This document shows, in pieces, positions 1-7,203 of a stretch of DNA of 24,084 nt. A program made the translations under genes and the position numbers. The DNA comes from Brevibacillus sp. (GTDB taxonomy: Bacteria > Bacillota > Bacilli > Brevibacillales > Brevibacillaceae). The first letter of the stretch is position 1. Each line of letters begins with the position of its first letter. The DNA lies in assembly GCA_029240815.1 (NCBI GenBank), contig JARDZO010000050.1, positions 1 through 24,084 of the forward strand, read 5' to 3'. The notes under the pieces were generated by a model that was not told the DNA's origin, ran no database searches, and worked only from the letters and a program-made list of their open reading frames with translations.

Positions 1-52
1 ACACATACAATTTAGTATGATTAGAATTAATCTTTTTAGGGAGTTGACGCTC

Positions 53-427
53 ATGTTCAAGCTAGGACAACGCGTCGTCATTGTTGCCGACTCCTTTGAG
101 CAAGGCTTGCCTATGGGCGAATACGGATACTTGATCGGACGCGACCGCAACCCTGACAGTGCGTTTGCATGGGTGATTCGCATACCCAAAATAGATAAGC
201 AGTTTCCCGTAGTGGAGGAGGACATCGCTCTCGAAGCGCAATTGCTGGAGGAAGAAGCAGAGCGCATTTCCCATGAGGCTTTGCTCGACTTTGCACTGGC
301 AACTCGCAACGAAGCGCTTTTTCGTCAATTGGTGGGCTTGCAGGATGTGGAAGAGGCAAATGACGAACCCGTTAAGGAATCAGTTGAGGACTTTATCCGT
401 AAAGTAAATATGAAAGCGTGGATTTAA
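53..427 (+). CDS. IDEAL-domain protein
   Basis: Encodes 124 aa of unknown function. Residues about 72-95 (ISHEALLDFALATRNEALF and what follows) match the pattern of the short IDEAL domain found in small Bacillales proteins, where it is thought to mediate protein interaction. Residues 1-57 look like a small beta-rich module (GQRVVIVADS, GYLIGRDRNPDSAFAWVIRIP), and the linker at 55-72 is strongly acidic. The ATG at 53 is chosen because a TAGGGAG ribosome-binding site lies about 9 nt upstream; an in-frame upstream extension to base 17 has no such site. There is no signal peptide or membrane segment, so it is cytosolic. The TPR gene starts 58 nt downstream on the same strand, so the two may be co-transcribed. 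The domain call is fairly secure; the function is unknown. Confidence 0.75.
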   Translation: MFKLGQRVVIVADSFEQGLPMGEYGYLIGRDRNPDSAFAWVIRIPKIDKQFPVVEEDIALEAQLLEEEAERISHEALLDFALATRNEALFRQLVGLQDVEEANDEPVKESVEDFIRKVNMKAWI

Positions 428-485
428 AGCAGGGAGCCATAGCTTCTTGATACTATTGCGTAGGAAATGAAAGCGAGGCTGTTAC

Positions 486-1448
486 ATGTCTGATTTTGTA
501 TCGTTTACCAATGAGTTTGGTCAAACCATCGATATGTCCCGAGAGGACTACCAGAAAAAAGTGATCCCACATAACCTGGACATGTACTGGGACAAAAAAG
601 AAAAGCTTCGCGATTTCGCGATGGAATTGGTGAAGGAGCAATTTCATGAGCAGGCAGCTGTTGCAGCAGACAGGCTCCTAGAATTGTATGGTCCGATTGA
701 GTCAGCGCTCATTTTTCGGGCTGTCGTACACATGCAAGCCAGAGAGTTCGATCGAGCCAAAGCGATCCTGACTGATTGTCTGGAGCGCTTCCCTTCTTCG
801 GGCACAGCTTGTACGAATTTGGCCAAGATCTATGCGTTCGAGGGTGAAGATGCCAAAGCGTTCGAAATGTTACATACCGGACTCCACAAAGATCCGAATC
901 AGGAAAATGGCTTGAATATGTTCGTGGAAAGCTTCCTTGGCGGGGGCAGGAAAGAGGAACTCAAAGAAAGCCTGGAAGCACTTGCAGGAAAAGAAGGAGC
1001 TTGGCGACCACAGTTGCATTTGGCCCGTCTCGCCCTGACGGAGGAGAACCTGCTAAAAGCCATGCACTGGTATACGCTAGCGATCGATGGAGCCAAGGAT
1101 CGCTTCGAGGTCATCATGACTGTGACAGGTGAGCTGGGACAAGCCGGCTATGTTTATCAGCTGATTCAAATCTGCGAAAAGTACTGGACACCTGAATTTC
1201 CGTTCCCATATGCCGGATTCAATTATGCGAATGCTCTCATTGCTACGGATCAAAAGGAGAAGGCGATTGTGATCCTGCGCAATATGCAAGACCATCTGGC
1301 GGATAACTATAAGCCAATGGTCGACCATTTCCTCTTGAGGGTACCAGGAGCGCAGGAAGTGGAAGCAGCAGCGGCTCAAAAAGTGGCGGAGAGTCAATCC
1401 GTGGACGGCACCAACAACAAAAAGAGCTGGTGGAAAATCTGGAAGTAG
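486..1448 (+). CDS. TPR-repeat protein, function unknown
   Basis: Encodes a soluble 320-aa protein rich in helix-turn-helix repeats of TPR character. Examples are residues about 70-100 (ALIFRAVVHMQAREFDRAKAI), 105-135 (GTACTNLAKIYAFEGEDAKAF) and 245-265 (NYANALIATDQKEKAIVILR). The small-large-small residue spacing and the A/Y/A positions are typical of such scaffolds. The N-terminus (MSDFVSFTNEFGQTIDMSRE) is not a signal peptide. The C-terminus is a low-complexity linker ending in a basic, tryptophan-rich tail (KKSWWKIWK) that could touch the membrane or a partner. The ATG follows a GCGAGG site about 8 nt upstream. It probably ends a short unit with the IDEAL-domain gene, because a clear terminator follows at once. 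The partner is unknown. Confidence 0.8.
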   Translation: MSDFVSFTNEFGQTIDMSREDYQKKVIPHNLDMYWDKKEKLRDFAMELVKEQFHEQAAVAADRLLELYGPIESALIFRAVVHMQAREFDRAKAILTDCLERFPSSGTACTNLAKIYAFEGEDAKAFEMLHTGLHKDPNQENGLNMFVESFLGGGRKEELKESLEALAGKEGAWRPQLHLARLALTEENLLKAMHWYTLAIDGAKDRFEVIMTVTGELGQAGYVYQLIQICEKYWTPEFPFPYAGFNYANALIATDQKEKAIVILRNMQDHLADNYKPMVDHFLLRVPGAQEVEAAAAQKVAESQSVDGTNNKKSWWKIWK

Positions 1449-1461
1449 TCTATAACCAAGG

Positions 1462-1490
1462 CGCCCGAGCCAATATGCCGGGCGTTTTTT
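1462..1490 (+). terminator. Intrinsic terminator after the TPR gene
   Basis: A 6-bp GC stem (CGCCCG at 1462-1467 with CGGGCG at 1479-1484) is followed directly by six T residues. It lies 14 bp after the stop codon of the TPR gene. Confidence 0.85.
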
Positions 1491-1670
1491 CACGCATATT
1501 TTTACATGCATAAAGAAGGGAATCTGCCATGTAGAAGGTCTGGAAAACAGGGGAACCTGCGCACGAACCATGCTGCAGCGGCAGAATTCGGGCTGTGACA
1601 ATATCGACCTGGTGAAGTGAACCTTAGGGGGATTTTCCTAGTGCAGGACAATAACAGACGCCTTTTAGAC

Positions 1671-1718
1671 AAAAAAGCGGCGCTGGCTCTCATCCCGAGA
1701 AGAACCAGCACCGCTTTT
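1671..1718 (-). terminator. Terminator of the ABC-transporter operon
   Basis: An inverted repeat pairs AAAAGCGG plus GCTGG (1673-1686) with CCAGC plus CCGCTTTT (1705-1718), with one mismatched base between the two blocks. On the minus strand the stem is followed by a U-run. It lies just beyond the stop of the minus-strand permease gene. The 180 bp between this and the preceding plus-strand terminator shows no gene or clear signal. Confidence 0.85.
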
Positions 1719-1728
1719 GTATTGCCAT

Positions 1729-2535
1729 CTATTTAAACTGGCTGGTGAGCCGCCTTTCCAGATACGCGACGCCTTGATACATCAGGGTAGCGACGACTGC
1801 GATAATGGCGAGGCTCATCATGACCAGGGTAAAATTAAACACCTGAAACCCGTAAATGATCAGGTACCCCAACCCTTGCTGCGAAACGAGAAACTCCCCG
1901 ACGATGACTCCCACCCAGGAGAGACCGACATTTACTTTCAACGTAGCGAGGATGGTAGGGATGGTAGAAGGCAGGATGACCATGGAAAAGGTCTGCTTCT
2001 TGTTTCCCCCCAATGTTTGCACCACTTTGATATAGTTAGGATTGACTTCTTTGAAGCTGGTGTAAATGTTGATTGTTGTAATGATCACCGAGATCGCGCA
2101 GCCCATAGCGATGACCGAGAATAGGCCGGGGCCGAAGCTGACGATAAATACGGGTCCGAGTGCGACCTTTGGCATGCTGTTGGCAATGACGAGGTAGGGC
2201 TCCAGGACACGGGAGAGAAACGGAGACCACCAGATGATGGCGGCGATCACGGTTCCGAGCAGCGTGCCTAGGAGAAAGCCGATAATCGTCTCCCATACCG
2301 TCATACCTACGTGGGGGAGGAGGCTGCCATCCATCAGTCTCACCCAAAACTCTGCCAAAACTTTGGAAGGGTAGCTGAAAATGAGCGGATTAATCGTATT
2401 CGTCCGCGCGAACAGCTCCCATAATCCGACGAAGATGACGAACAGCACACATTGGGTAGACAGTACCCAGGAACGTGTCTTGGCTTCCTGCTGTAAAAAA
2501 CGGCGATGGACGGACTCAATTTCCTTTTGCTGCAT
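1729..2535 (-). CDS. ABC transporter permease, SsuC/TauC type
   Basis: Encodes a 268-aa inner-membrane permease of the binding-protein-dependent family that includes SsuC and TauC. Several hydrophobic segments are visible, starting near residues 24-42 (VLSTQCVLFVIFVGLWELF). The cytoplasmic EAA-type loop that contacts the ATPase is seen as TLGGNKKQTFSMVILP. The start is set at 2535 because GGAGG lies 8 nt upstream of that ATG; the much longer open frame upstream only shadows the ATPase gene. The start overlaps the ATPase stop by 20 bp, which implies translational coupling. It forms an importer with the ATPase and lipoprotein encoded upstream. The family is secure; the substrate is not. Confidence 0.9.
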   Translation of the reverse strand: MQQKEIESVHRRFLQQEAKTRSWVLSTQCVLFVIFVGLWELFARTNTINPLIFSYPSKVLAEFWVRLMDGSLLPHVGMTVWETIIGFLLGTLLGTVIAAIIWWSPFLSRVLEPYLVIANSMPKVALGPVFIVSFGPGLFSVIAMGCAISVIITTINIYTSFKEVNPNYIKVVQTLGGNKKQTFSMVILPSTIPTILATLKVNVGLSWVGVIVGEFLVSQQGLGYLIIYGFQVFNFTLVMMSLAIIAVVATLMYQGVAYLERRLTSQFK

Positions 2536-3319
2536 CAGAGACCACCTCCATCTCTTTCCACACACGGTGGAACAGGTCCTGGAATCCCGTTTCATTTCGC
2601 GCTTCAAACGGGATGGCATCTCGTATGTGCGTCGGAATGATGACCTCACTGTTGATTCGCCCGGGATTTCGAGACAAAATATAGACTCGATCGCCCATCG
2701 CAATTGATTCAGAAAGGTCGTGTGTGACGAGCACGGCTGTCTTTTTATGACGGCGTAGTGTGGTAAAGATCAAGTCTTCGAGCCTGAGCTTGGTTTGATA
2801 GTCCAAGGCAGAAAAGGGTTCATCCAGCAGCAGGACATCTGGCTGACAGGCAAGTGTGCGTACGAGAGCGACCCGTTGCCTCATTCCACCAGATAGCTGC
2901 ATAGGTGATGATTTTCGTACCTCGATGAGCTCCATTTCCTCCAGCAGATGGAGGGCGTACTCTTCGTTTTCTTTCGTGCGGATTCCTTGAATGTCCAGTC
3001 CGAGGAAGACGTTATCTTCAATCGTCCGCCAATTGAACAAGTAATCCTGCTGGAGCATGTAGCCGACCTGACGTGACGTGCCAGTGACCGGCTTTCCATC
3101 GATCCATACTTTGCCGGCGGTAGGTTGCTCCAGTCCGGCCATCAGTGAAAGCAGTGTCGTTTTCCCACAGCCGCTGGGACCTACCAAACAGATGAACTCG
3201 CCTTCCTCCACGCGCAGGTTGATATCCCTGACCGCCATGAATGCCCTGTTCGCGGATAGGTAAAGATGGGTCACGTGGCCGAGTTCTATTTTGGCCGGCG
3301 TTGAAGGAATCTGGTTCAT
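2516..3319 (-). CDS. ABC transporter ATP-binding protein, SsuB/TauB type
   Basis: Encodes a 267-aa ABC ATPase that powers the importer from the cytoplasmic face. All key motifs are intact: Walker A GPSGCGKTT (about 48-56), Q-loop QQD (about 89-91), signature LSGGMRQR (about 142-149), Walker B DVLLLDEP (about 160-167) and H-loop THD (about 198-200). The single nucleotide-binding domain of usual length and the phrase QVGYMLQQDYLFNWRTIEDNV are typical of the nitrate/sulfonate/taurine ATPases. It lies 6 bp downstream of the lipoprotein gene and overlaps the permease start, so the three genes form one operon. Confidence 0.93.
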   Translation of the reverse strand: MNQIPSTPAKIELGHVTHLYLSANRAFMAVRDINLRVEEGEFICLVGPSGCGKTTLLSLMAGLEQPTAGKVWIDGKPVTGTSRQVGYMLQQDYLFNWRTIEDNVFLGLDIQGIRTKENEEYALHLLEEMELIEVRKSSPMQLSGGMRQRVALVRTLACQPDVLLLDEPFSALDYQTKLRLEDLIFTTLRRHKKTAVLVTHDLSESIAMGDRVYILSRNPGRINSEVIIPTHIRDAIPFEARNETGFQDLFHRVWKEMEVVSDAAKGN

Positions 3320-3325
3320 AGTCGT

Positions 3326-4318
3326 CTACTTCCCTTCCTTGGCGGCTTTGGCGAAGGTGGTATTGACCAGTTTGGCATAATCAGCGCGCTGCTTCAGTTC
3401 TCCTGCTTTGTCCATGATGTCCTGTAGCTGATTCCATTCGGCTTCATCCAGGATCGGGTCTGTCGCGTAGGAGCCTTGTTCCAGATACCGTTTTACCGCA
3501 CTTTCCAAAATGTCCGGTTTGATCGATTCGAAATATTTGCCGATCACATCGGCTGTCTCTTTTGGAGTGTGGCTGGCAACCCATTGTTGCCCTTTGTAGA
3601 CGGCATTGGTAAACTTTTGGATAGCAGCTGCATTGCTGTCGAGATAGCTTTGCTTGGTCATGAATACCGTATAGGGAACAGTGCCGCTTTCTTTTCCGAA
3701 CGAGGCTACGACGTGACCGATTCCCTCTTGTTCAAAACGAGATGCTTCGGGTTCGAACAATTGTACATACTCACCGGTTCCAGAGGCGAAGGAAGCGGCG
3801 ATATTTTTGAATTCGATATTTTGAATCAGCTGCAGGTCGCTTTGTGGATTAATGTTGTGCTTTTTGAGCACGTATTCGCCCACCATCTGCGGCATTCCAC
3901 CCTTGCGTTGGCCGAGGAAGACGCTGCCTTTCAATTGGTCAAAGGAGAAATTGTCCTCTTTCTTGCGGGCTACGAGAAAAGTGCCGTCCGTCTGTGTCAG
4001 CTGCGCAAAATTGACAACGGGATCAGCGGCTCCTTGCTGGGAGACGTAAATGCTCGTTTCGGATCCAACCAATGCGACTTCGATTCCACCAGACAGCAGT
4101 GCCGACATCACTTTGTCACCGCCAGGAATGGTAGACAGTTCGACGTCCAGTCCTTCTTCTTTGAAAAAGCCTTTTTCCAGCGCAACATATTGCGGTGCGT
4201 AAAACAGAGAGCGAGTCACTTCGCCAATTCGAATCTTTTCCGGGGCACTCGAGCATCCAGCCAAGACAGCCATGACGGCGAGGCCGGCAGCTAGACCCAC
4301 GGAGATGAGTCGTTTCAT
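3326..4318 (-). CDS. ABC transporter substrate-binding lipoprotein, NMT1/THI5-like
   Basis: Encodes a 330-aa extracytoplasmic binding protein. A lipoprotein signal peptide ends in the lipobox LAGC, with the lipidated Cys at residue 22. The mature part begins KIRIGEVTRSLFYAPQYVAL and continues with GFFKEEGLDVEL, the signature start of the SsuA/THI5/NMT1 family. These proteins bind sulfonates, pyrimidine thiamine precursors, riboflavin or similar small compounds. The ligand cannot be read from sequence, and no sulfonate mono-oxygenase or thiamine gene is nearby. The ATG has a strong AGGAGGG site about 9 nt upstream. It resembles the Bacillus ytlA-ytlC-ytlD type of transporter in organisation, but I do not assign that name. 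Confidence 0.9.
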   Translation of the reverse strand: MKRLISVGLAAGLAVMAVLAGCSSAPEKIRIGEVTRSLFYAPQYVALEKGFFKEEGLDVELSTIPGGDKVMSALLSGGIEVALVGSETSIYVSQQGAADPVVNFAQLTQTDGTFLVARKKEDNFSFDQLKGSVFLGQRKGGMPQMVGEYVLKKHNINPQSDLQLIQNIEFKNIAASFASGTGEYVQLFEPEASRFEQEGIGHVVASFGKESGTVPYTVFMTKQSYLDSNAAAIQKFTNAVYKGQQWVASHTPKETADVIGKYFESIKPDILESAVKRYLEQGSYATDPILDEAEWNQLQDIMDKAGELKQRADYAKLVNTTFAKAAKEGK

Positions 4319-4358
4319 TATCAGGAGTCCCTCCTTGCTAGGCTGTTATTTGATGTAG

Positions 4359-4457
4359 CGTATGCGCCCCTCGAAAAAAGGGTGAATGCCTATAGAGAAA
4401 GACAGGCACGCTGCCAGGCAGGTAGAGGGAGCAGAACCAAAAGGAGATGCGCATACG
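4359..4457. repeat. 9-bp inverted repeat between divergent lipoprotein and rnz genes
   Basis: CGTATGCGC (4359-4367) is the exact reverse complement of GCGCATACG (4449-4457), with 81 nt between the arms. The right arm lies between the ribosome-binding site and the start codon of rnz. It could be an mRNA fold or a pair of operator half-sites, or chance. Confidence 0.4.
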
Positions 4458-4459
4458 TC

Positions 4460-5425
4460 GTGATCGTGACATTTTTGGGAACAGGATCGGGAGCACCTAC
4501 CACCCGACGAAATGTAAGCGGGATTGGGCTGCGATTTTTACAAGCAGGAAAATGGTGGTTATTCGACTGCGGAGAAGGGACCCAGCATCAGCTTCTCCGT
4601 TCTCCGATGAAAATGAGCCAACTGGATAAAATTTTTATTACTCATCTGCACGGGGACCATCTATATGGCTTGATTGGTCTATTAGCGAGTCGTTCCTTGC
4701 GCAATGGGGAGGCAACGCCACTGGAGCTGTACGGCCCACCAGACTTGGATCGTTACTTTCGTGCCGTGATGGAGACAAGTCCGGTTCATCTGCAATACCC
4801 ATTACAACTAAAAACAGTCAGTGAGGGGATTGTGTACGAGGATGAGGACGTAATCGTGACATGCCGGATGGCCAAGCACAGGGTGCCTTCATTTGCTTAC
4901 GCGGTCACGGAAAAAGAAAAACCAGGTGCCTTTCAGGTGGAGTTGGCGAAGCAGGCAGGAGTGCCTTCGGGTCCTTTGTATGGGGCACTGAAGCGCGGTG
5001 AGCAAATTACGTTGGCAGATGGGACCGTTCTGGATGGCAAAGACTTCGTCGGAGAGCCGCAGCCAGGACGAAAATTCGTCTTTAGCGGTGACACAGAGCC
5101 CTGCCTGGCTGTTCGCCAGCTGGCAAGCGAGGCGGATTTACTTGTTCACGAAGCGACCTATTCACAGAAGGACAAGGAACTGGCTGTACGCAGCGGCCAT
5201 TCCACAGCACAGGAAGTAGCGCAACTGGCTATGGAGGCTGGCGTAAAGCAGCTATGCTTGACACATTTCAGCCCCCGCTATGAGGATGAAGAGGGTGACT
5301 TCACTATGGACGATCTTTTGGCAGAAGCTCGCGCCATCCATCCTAGCACGGTGCTGGCTGATGATTTTAGCAGCGTTCCAATCAAACGAGTGAGAAAAAC
5401 AGCGGACTCTTGCTATCATGAATAA
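4460..5425 (+). CDS. rnz: Ribonuclease Z
   Basis: Encodes a 321-aa tRNA 3'-processing endonuclease of the metallo-beta-lactamase fold. It cuts tRNA precursors lacking an encoded CCA just after the discriminator base. The N-terminus IVTFLGTGSGAPTTRRN is the family hallmark. The zinc motif THLHGDH carries H62, H64, D66 and H67, and further ligands are visible in FSGDTEP, HEATY and LTHFSPRY. A GTG start at 4460 is chosen because AAGGAGA lies about 12 nt upstream and the family begins right before the VTFLGTG strand; the open frame upstream of it is not conserved in character. It is probably the first gene of a unit with the 74-aa gene and the YczE-like gene. Confidence 0.95.
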   Translation: MIVTFLGTGSGAPTTRRNVSGIGLRFLQAGKWWLFDCGEGTQHQLLRSPMKMSQLDKIFITHLHGDHLYGLIGLLASRSLRNGEATPLELYGPPDLDRYFRAVMETSPVHLQYPLQLKTVSEGIVYEDEDVIVTCRMAKHRVPSFAYAVTEKEKPGAFQVELAKQAGVPSGPLYGALKRGEQITLADGTVLDGKDFVGEPQPGRKFVFSGDTEPCLAVRQLASEADLLVHEATYSQKDKELAVRSGHSTAQEVAQLAMEAGVKQLCLTHFSPRYEDEEGDFTMDDLLAEARAIHPSTVLADDFSSVPIKRVRKTADSCYHE

Positions 5426-5449
5426 TTACTGTGAGGGAGTAGGTTGGGC

Positions 5450-5674
5450 ATGAAACGGATTACCTTTGCGACACCAGAGGAATTAATGCAGCATTGCTTG
5501 AAAGAGGAAGTCAGCCTGGTCGTGGAATACCGGGATGAAACAAACAAACAGCGTCAGGTCATCTTGGCTGGGGATCGACTGGCTGAAGCAGATTCGTACA
5601 TCAAACAGGCGAAATCGGAAACATATTACCGAAAAGACGGCATGTTTTTTGAAGTCATCGCGGGTTGGAAATAA
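5450..5674 (+). CDS. Unrecognised 74-aa protein
   Basis: A small soluble protein beginning MKRITFATPEELMQHCLKEE, then mixed strand and helix segments (SLVVEYRDETNKQRQVILAG, YYRKDGMFFEVIAG). It has one cysteine and no signal peptide or membrane segment. I do not recognise the family. The ATG at 5450 sits about 10 nt after GAGGGAG; an in-frame TTG at 5444 is possible but too close to that site. It begins 24 bp after the rnz stop and ends 57 bp before the next gene, so it is probably translated from the rnz transcript. Its coding reality rests on spacing, ribosome-binding site and sensible composition. Confidence 0.7.
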   Translation: MKRITFATPEELMQHCLKEEVSLVVEYRDETNKQRQVILAGDRLAEADSYIKQAKSETYYRKDGMFFEVIAGWK

Positions 5675-5731
5675 AAGCAGAAAGACAGATAGAGCCGAAA
5701 AGGGAAAGCAGGAGAGGAAAGGTGAAAAGCA

Positions 5732-6388
5732 GTGTCCGGTATTCGGATTAACAGATCCATCACCATGCGCTATGTCATGTTTATTCTGGGACTGTTCGTA
5801 GGGGCTCTCGGATGTGTCATGACGATCCAAGCACACTTGGGAGTAGCGCCATGGGATACATTTCATATTGGTCTTCAGAAAACGTTTGGATTAACGATCG
5901 GGATTTGGTCGCAAATCGTTGGAGTTGTCGTCATTTTATCTTCGTACGTAGTGGCAAAAATCAAGCCGAACTTTGCCATGTTTTTAAATATGGTCTGCTT
6001 CGGAACGTTTCTCGACCTGATCCTATGGTCAAATGCCATTCCGGAGCCGCAGACAATGGTTGCCAGATTGCTCATGTTCCTGCTGGGGGTCATCGTCATG
6101 ACGATCGGCATCGGGATGTATTTATCACCGCGACTGGGAGCGGGGCCTCGAGATAGTTTTATGCTAGCCATGAATGAGCGACTGGGGTGGAGCATCCAAA
6201 AAGTAAGGTTGATCATCGAGATCACTGTGCTGGTTGCAGGAGCAGCCTTGGGTGGGCCCGTTTCGATCGGTACGATCTTAATCGCGGTCTTGACTGGACC
6301 GATGATCCAGAGAACCATCCCGTTTTGGGAGATGGTGATGAAAAAACAATACGGAATGCCAGAACCCGTGAAACGCCAAGCAAGTTAA
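5732..6388 (+). CDS. YczE/YyaS/YitT-family membrane protein
   Basis: Encodes a 218-aa integral membrane protein with about five hydrophobic segments (around 12-31, 53-73, 80-98, 108-129 and 165-190). The repeated motif (HLGVAPWDTFHIGL near 35 and RLGAGPRDSFMLAM near 133) marks the YczE family, in which two similar halves each carry an LG-x(2)-P-x-D-x-F element. The biochemical role is unsettled; Bacillus YczE has been linked to production of some lipopeptide or polyketide antibiotics. The GTG start is supported by GGAGAGGAAAGG a short distance upstream. It likely ends the rnz transcription unit. The family call is good; the function is open. Confidence 0.85.
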   Translation: MSGIRINRSITMRYVMFILGLFVGALGCVMTIQAHLGVAPWDTFHIGLQKTFGLTIGIWSQIVGVVVILSSYVVAKIKPNFAMFLNMVCFGTFLDLILWSNAIPEPQTMVARLLMFLLGVIVMTIGIGMYLSPRLGAGPRDSFMLAMNERLGWSIQKVRLIIEITVLVAGAALGGPVSIGTILIAVLTGPMIQRTIPFWEMVMKKQYGMPEPVKRQAS

Positions 6389-6472
6389 CGCAGCTCCTCT
6401 TCATCGGAGAAACTGTTCGAAAGAAATTGGTCCGGATATAGGCGAACGTCCAATCAAGATTGGCTATGAGCA

Positions 6473-6481
6473 CATACCCTA
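6473..6481 (+). promoter_or_regulatory. Possible SigE/SigK -10 element for the YjcZ-type gene
   Basis: CATACCCTA fits the CATAnnnTA form of the -10 element used by mother-cell sporulation sigma factors and lies 31 bp upstream of the 30-aa gene. No convincing -35 could be seen at the right spacing, so this is tentative. Confidence 0.35.
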
Positions 6482-6512
6482 TGACTAGTTGCCGATGAAG
6501 GAGGGAAAGCGA

Positions 6513-6605
6513 ATGAGCGGATTCAACGGCTTTGGCTTCGACGACTTTGCTTTGGTGTTGGTGTTGTTCGTACTGTTGACTATCGTTGCGTGTGCCTGCG
6601 ACTAA
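6513..6605 (+). CDS. YjcZ-type small sporulation peptide (30 aa)
   Basis: A 30-residue peptide: an N-terminal Gly/Phe-rich stretch (MSGFNGFGFDDF) followed by one hydrophobic segment (ALVLVLFVLLTIVACACD). This is the layout of YjcZ-family sporulation peptides, usually a GF/GY-rich head and a single transmembrane helix. The start has a strong AAGGAGGG site 8 nt upstream and the frame closes with TAA just before an intrinsic terminator. The facing neighbour is a SpoVIF gene; yjcZ and spoVIF are also close in Bacillus subtilis, which supports the call. The peptide is likely made in the mother cell; no molecular role is established. The Cys-Ala-Cys end is unusual for the family as I know it. Confidence 0.75.
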   Translation: MSGFNGFGFDDFALVLVLFVLLTIVACACD

Positions 6606-6633
6606 TTTCATCTTACTGATCCAATCTCTGGAT

Positions 6634-6672
6634 AACAAAAGGGGGAGCAACCATGCTCTCCCTTTTGTTTTT
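6634..6672 (+). terminator. Intrinsic terminator after the YjcZ-type gene
   Basis: A long hairpin pairs AACAAAAGGGGGAGC (6634-6648) with GCTCTCCCTTTTGTT (6655-6669), with one G-T wobble, around a 6-nt loop and then a T-run. Confidence 0.88.
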
Positions 6673-6700
6673 TCCGAATCGTCGATGAAGGCCTGTCCCC

Positions 6701-6739
6701 AAAAAAGGAAGAGGCAACGCCTAAGTACAAGGCGTTGCC
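6701..6739 (-). terminator. Terminator of spoVIF
   Basis: A perfect 10-bp stem (GGCAACGCCT at 6713-6722 with AGGCGTTGCC at 6730-6739) has a 7-nt loop. On the minus strand it is followed by a U-rich tail, and it lies 12 bp past the spoVIF stop. Confidence 0.88.
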
Positions 6740-6750
6740 ATGTAAAGTTT

Positions 6751-7011
6751 TTATCCGAGCGCGTCATGAACTTGTTTTTTTACACTGGAAATTTGTTTGT
6801 CGCTCAGCTGAATGCCAACTGCCTTACTTACCTTTTTAATCAGCTTCTTTAATTTTTGATCGTCCTTTAAATCCTTTTTCGAATAATTTTTTGCCATGGA
6901 TTTGATATCGCTCATTTTCCATTTTTTCTTGCTCTTCTTGTTGATCTTTTTCAGAATATCACTCGGGTTTCCCTTGAGTTTTTTGATCTTGACTTTCTTT
7001 TTCTTGGCCAT
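6751..7011 (-). CDS. spoVIF: Stage VI sporulation protein F
   Basis: Encodes an 86-aa, very lysine-rich protein. The C-terminal two thirds (WKMSDIKSMAKNYSKKDLKD, then KLKKLIKKVSKAVGIQLSDKQ) fit the SpoVIF family, a mother-cell protein needed for proper spore-coat assembly and spore resistance in Bacillus. The N-terminus (MAKKKKVKIKKLKG) is an extended basic head. The ATG at 7011 is preferred; a TTG three bases upstream in the same frame is also well spaced from the GAGGAG site, so the start is uncertain by one codon. It has its own terminator and stands convergent to the YjcZ-type gene, forming a small sporulation patch. Confidence 0.85.
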   Translation of the reverse strand: MAKKKKVKIKKLKGNPSDILKKINKKSKKKWKMSDIKSMAKNYSKKDLKDDQKLKKLIKKVSKAVGIQLSDKQISSVKKQVHDALG

Positions 7012-7042
7012 CAATTACTTCGCTCCTCTCCTGGATGAAAGT

Positions 7043-7097
7043 ACTTCTGTCCTATGCAGTTATATGGGGAATTCCGGATATCCGCTTGGACAGAAGT
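7043..7097. repeat. 10-bp inverted repeat between spoVIF and the protease gene
   Basis: ACTTCTGTCC (7043-7052) is the exact reverse complement of GGACAGAAGT (7088-7097). Between the arms lie two smaller palindromes, GGAATTCC and GGATATCC. It sits in the divergent promoter region of spoVIF and the subtilisin-like gene and could act as an operator or as a leader hairpin. Confidence 0.5.
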
Positions 7098-7203
7098 CTG
7101 GACATTTCGCCTATTTTGTCTAGCATGTGTGTATGCCCAAACCCGCTGGGTCCGCCCGAACATAGGATGGTGACAGAGCAAAGCATGACAGGAGGCTATC
7201 GGT

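Noticed and set aside
1502..1711. A 69-codon minus-strand frame between the TPR gene and the ABC operon
   Set aside because: It covers the ABC-operon terminator, has odd composition and has no ribosome-binding site. The region otherwise shows nothing I can name.
4319..4459. TPP, SAM or other riboswitch in the leader of the ABC importer
   Set aside because: None of the conserved core sequences of these riboswitches is present; only a spaced 9-bp inverted repeat is seen.
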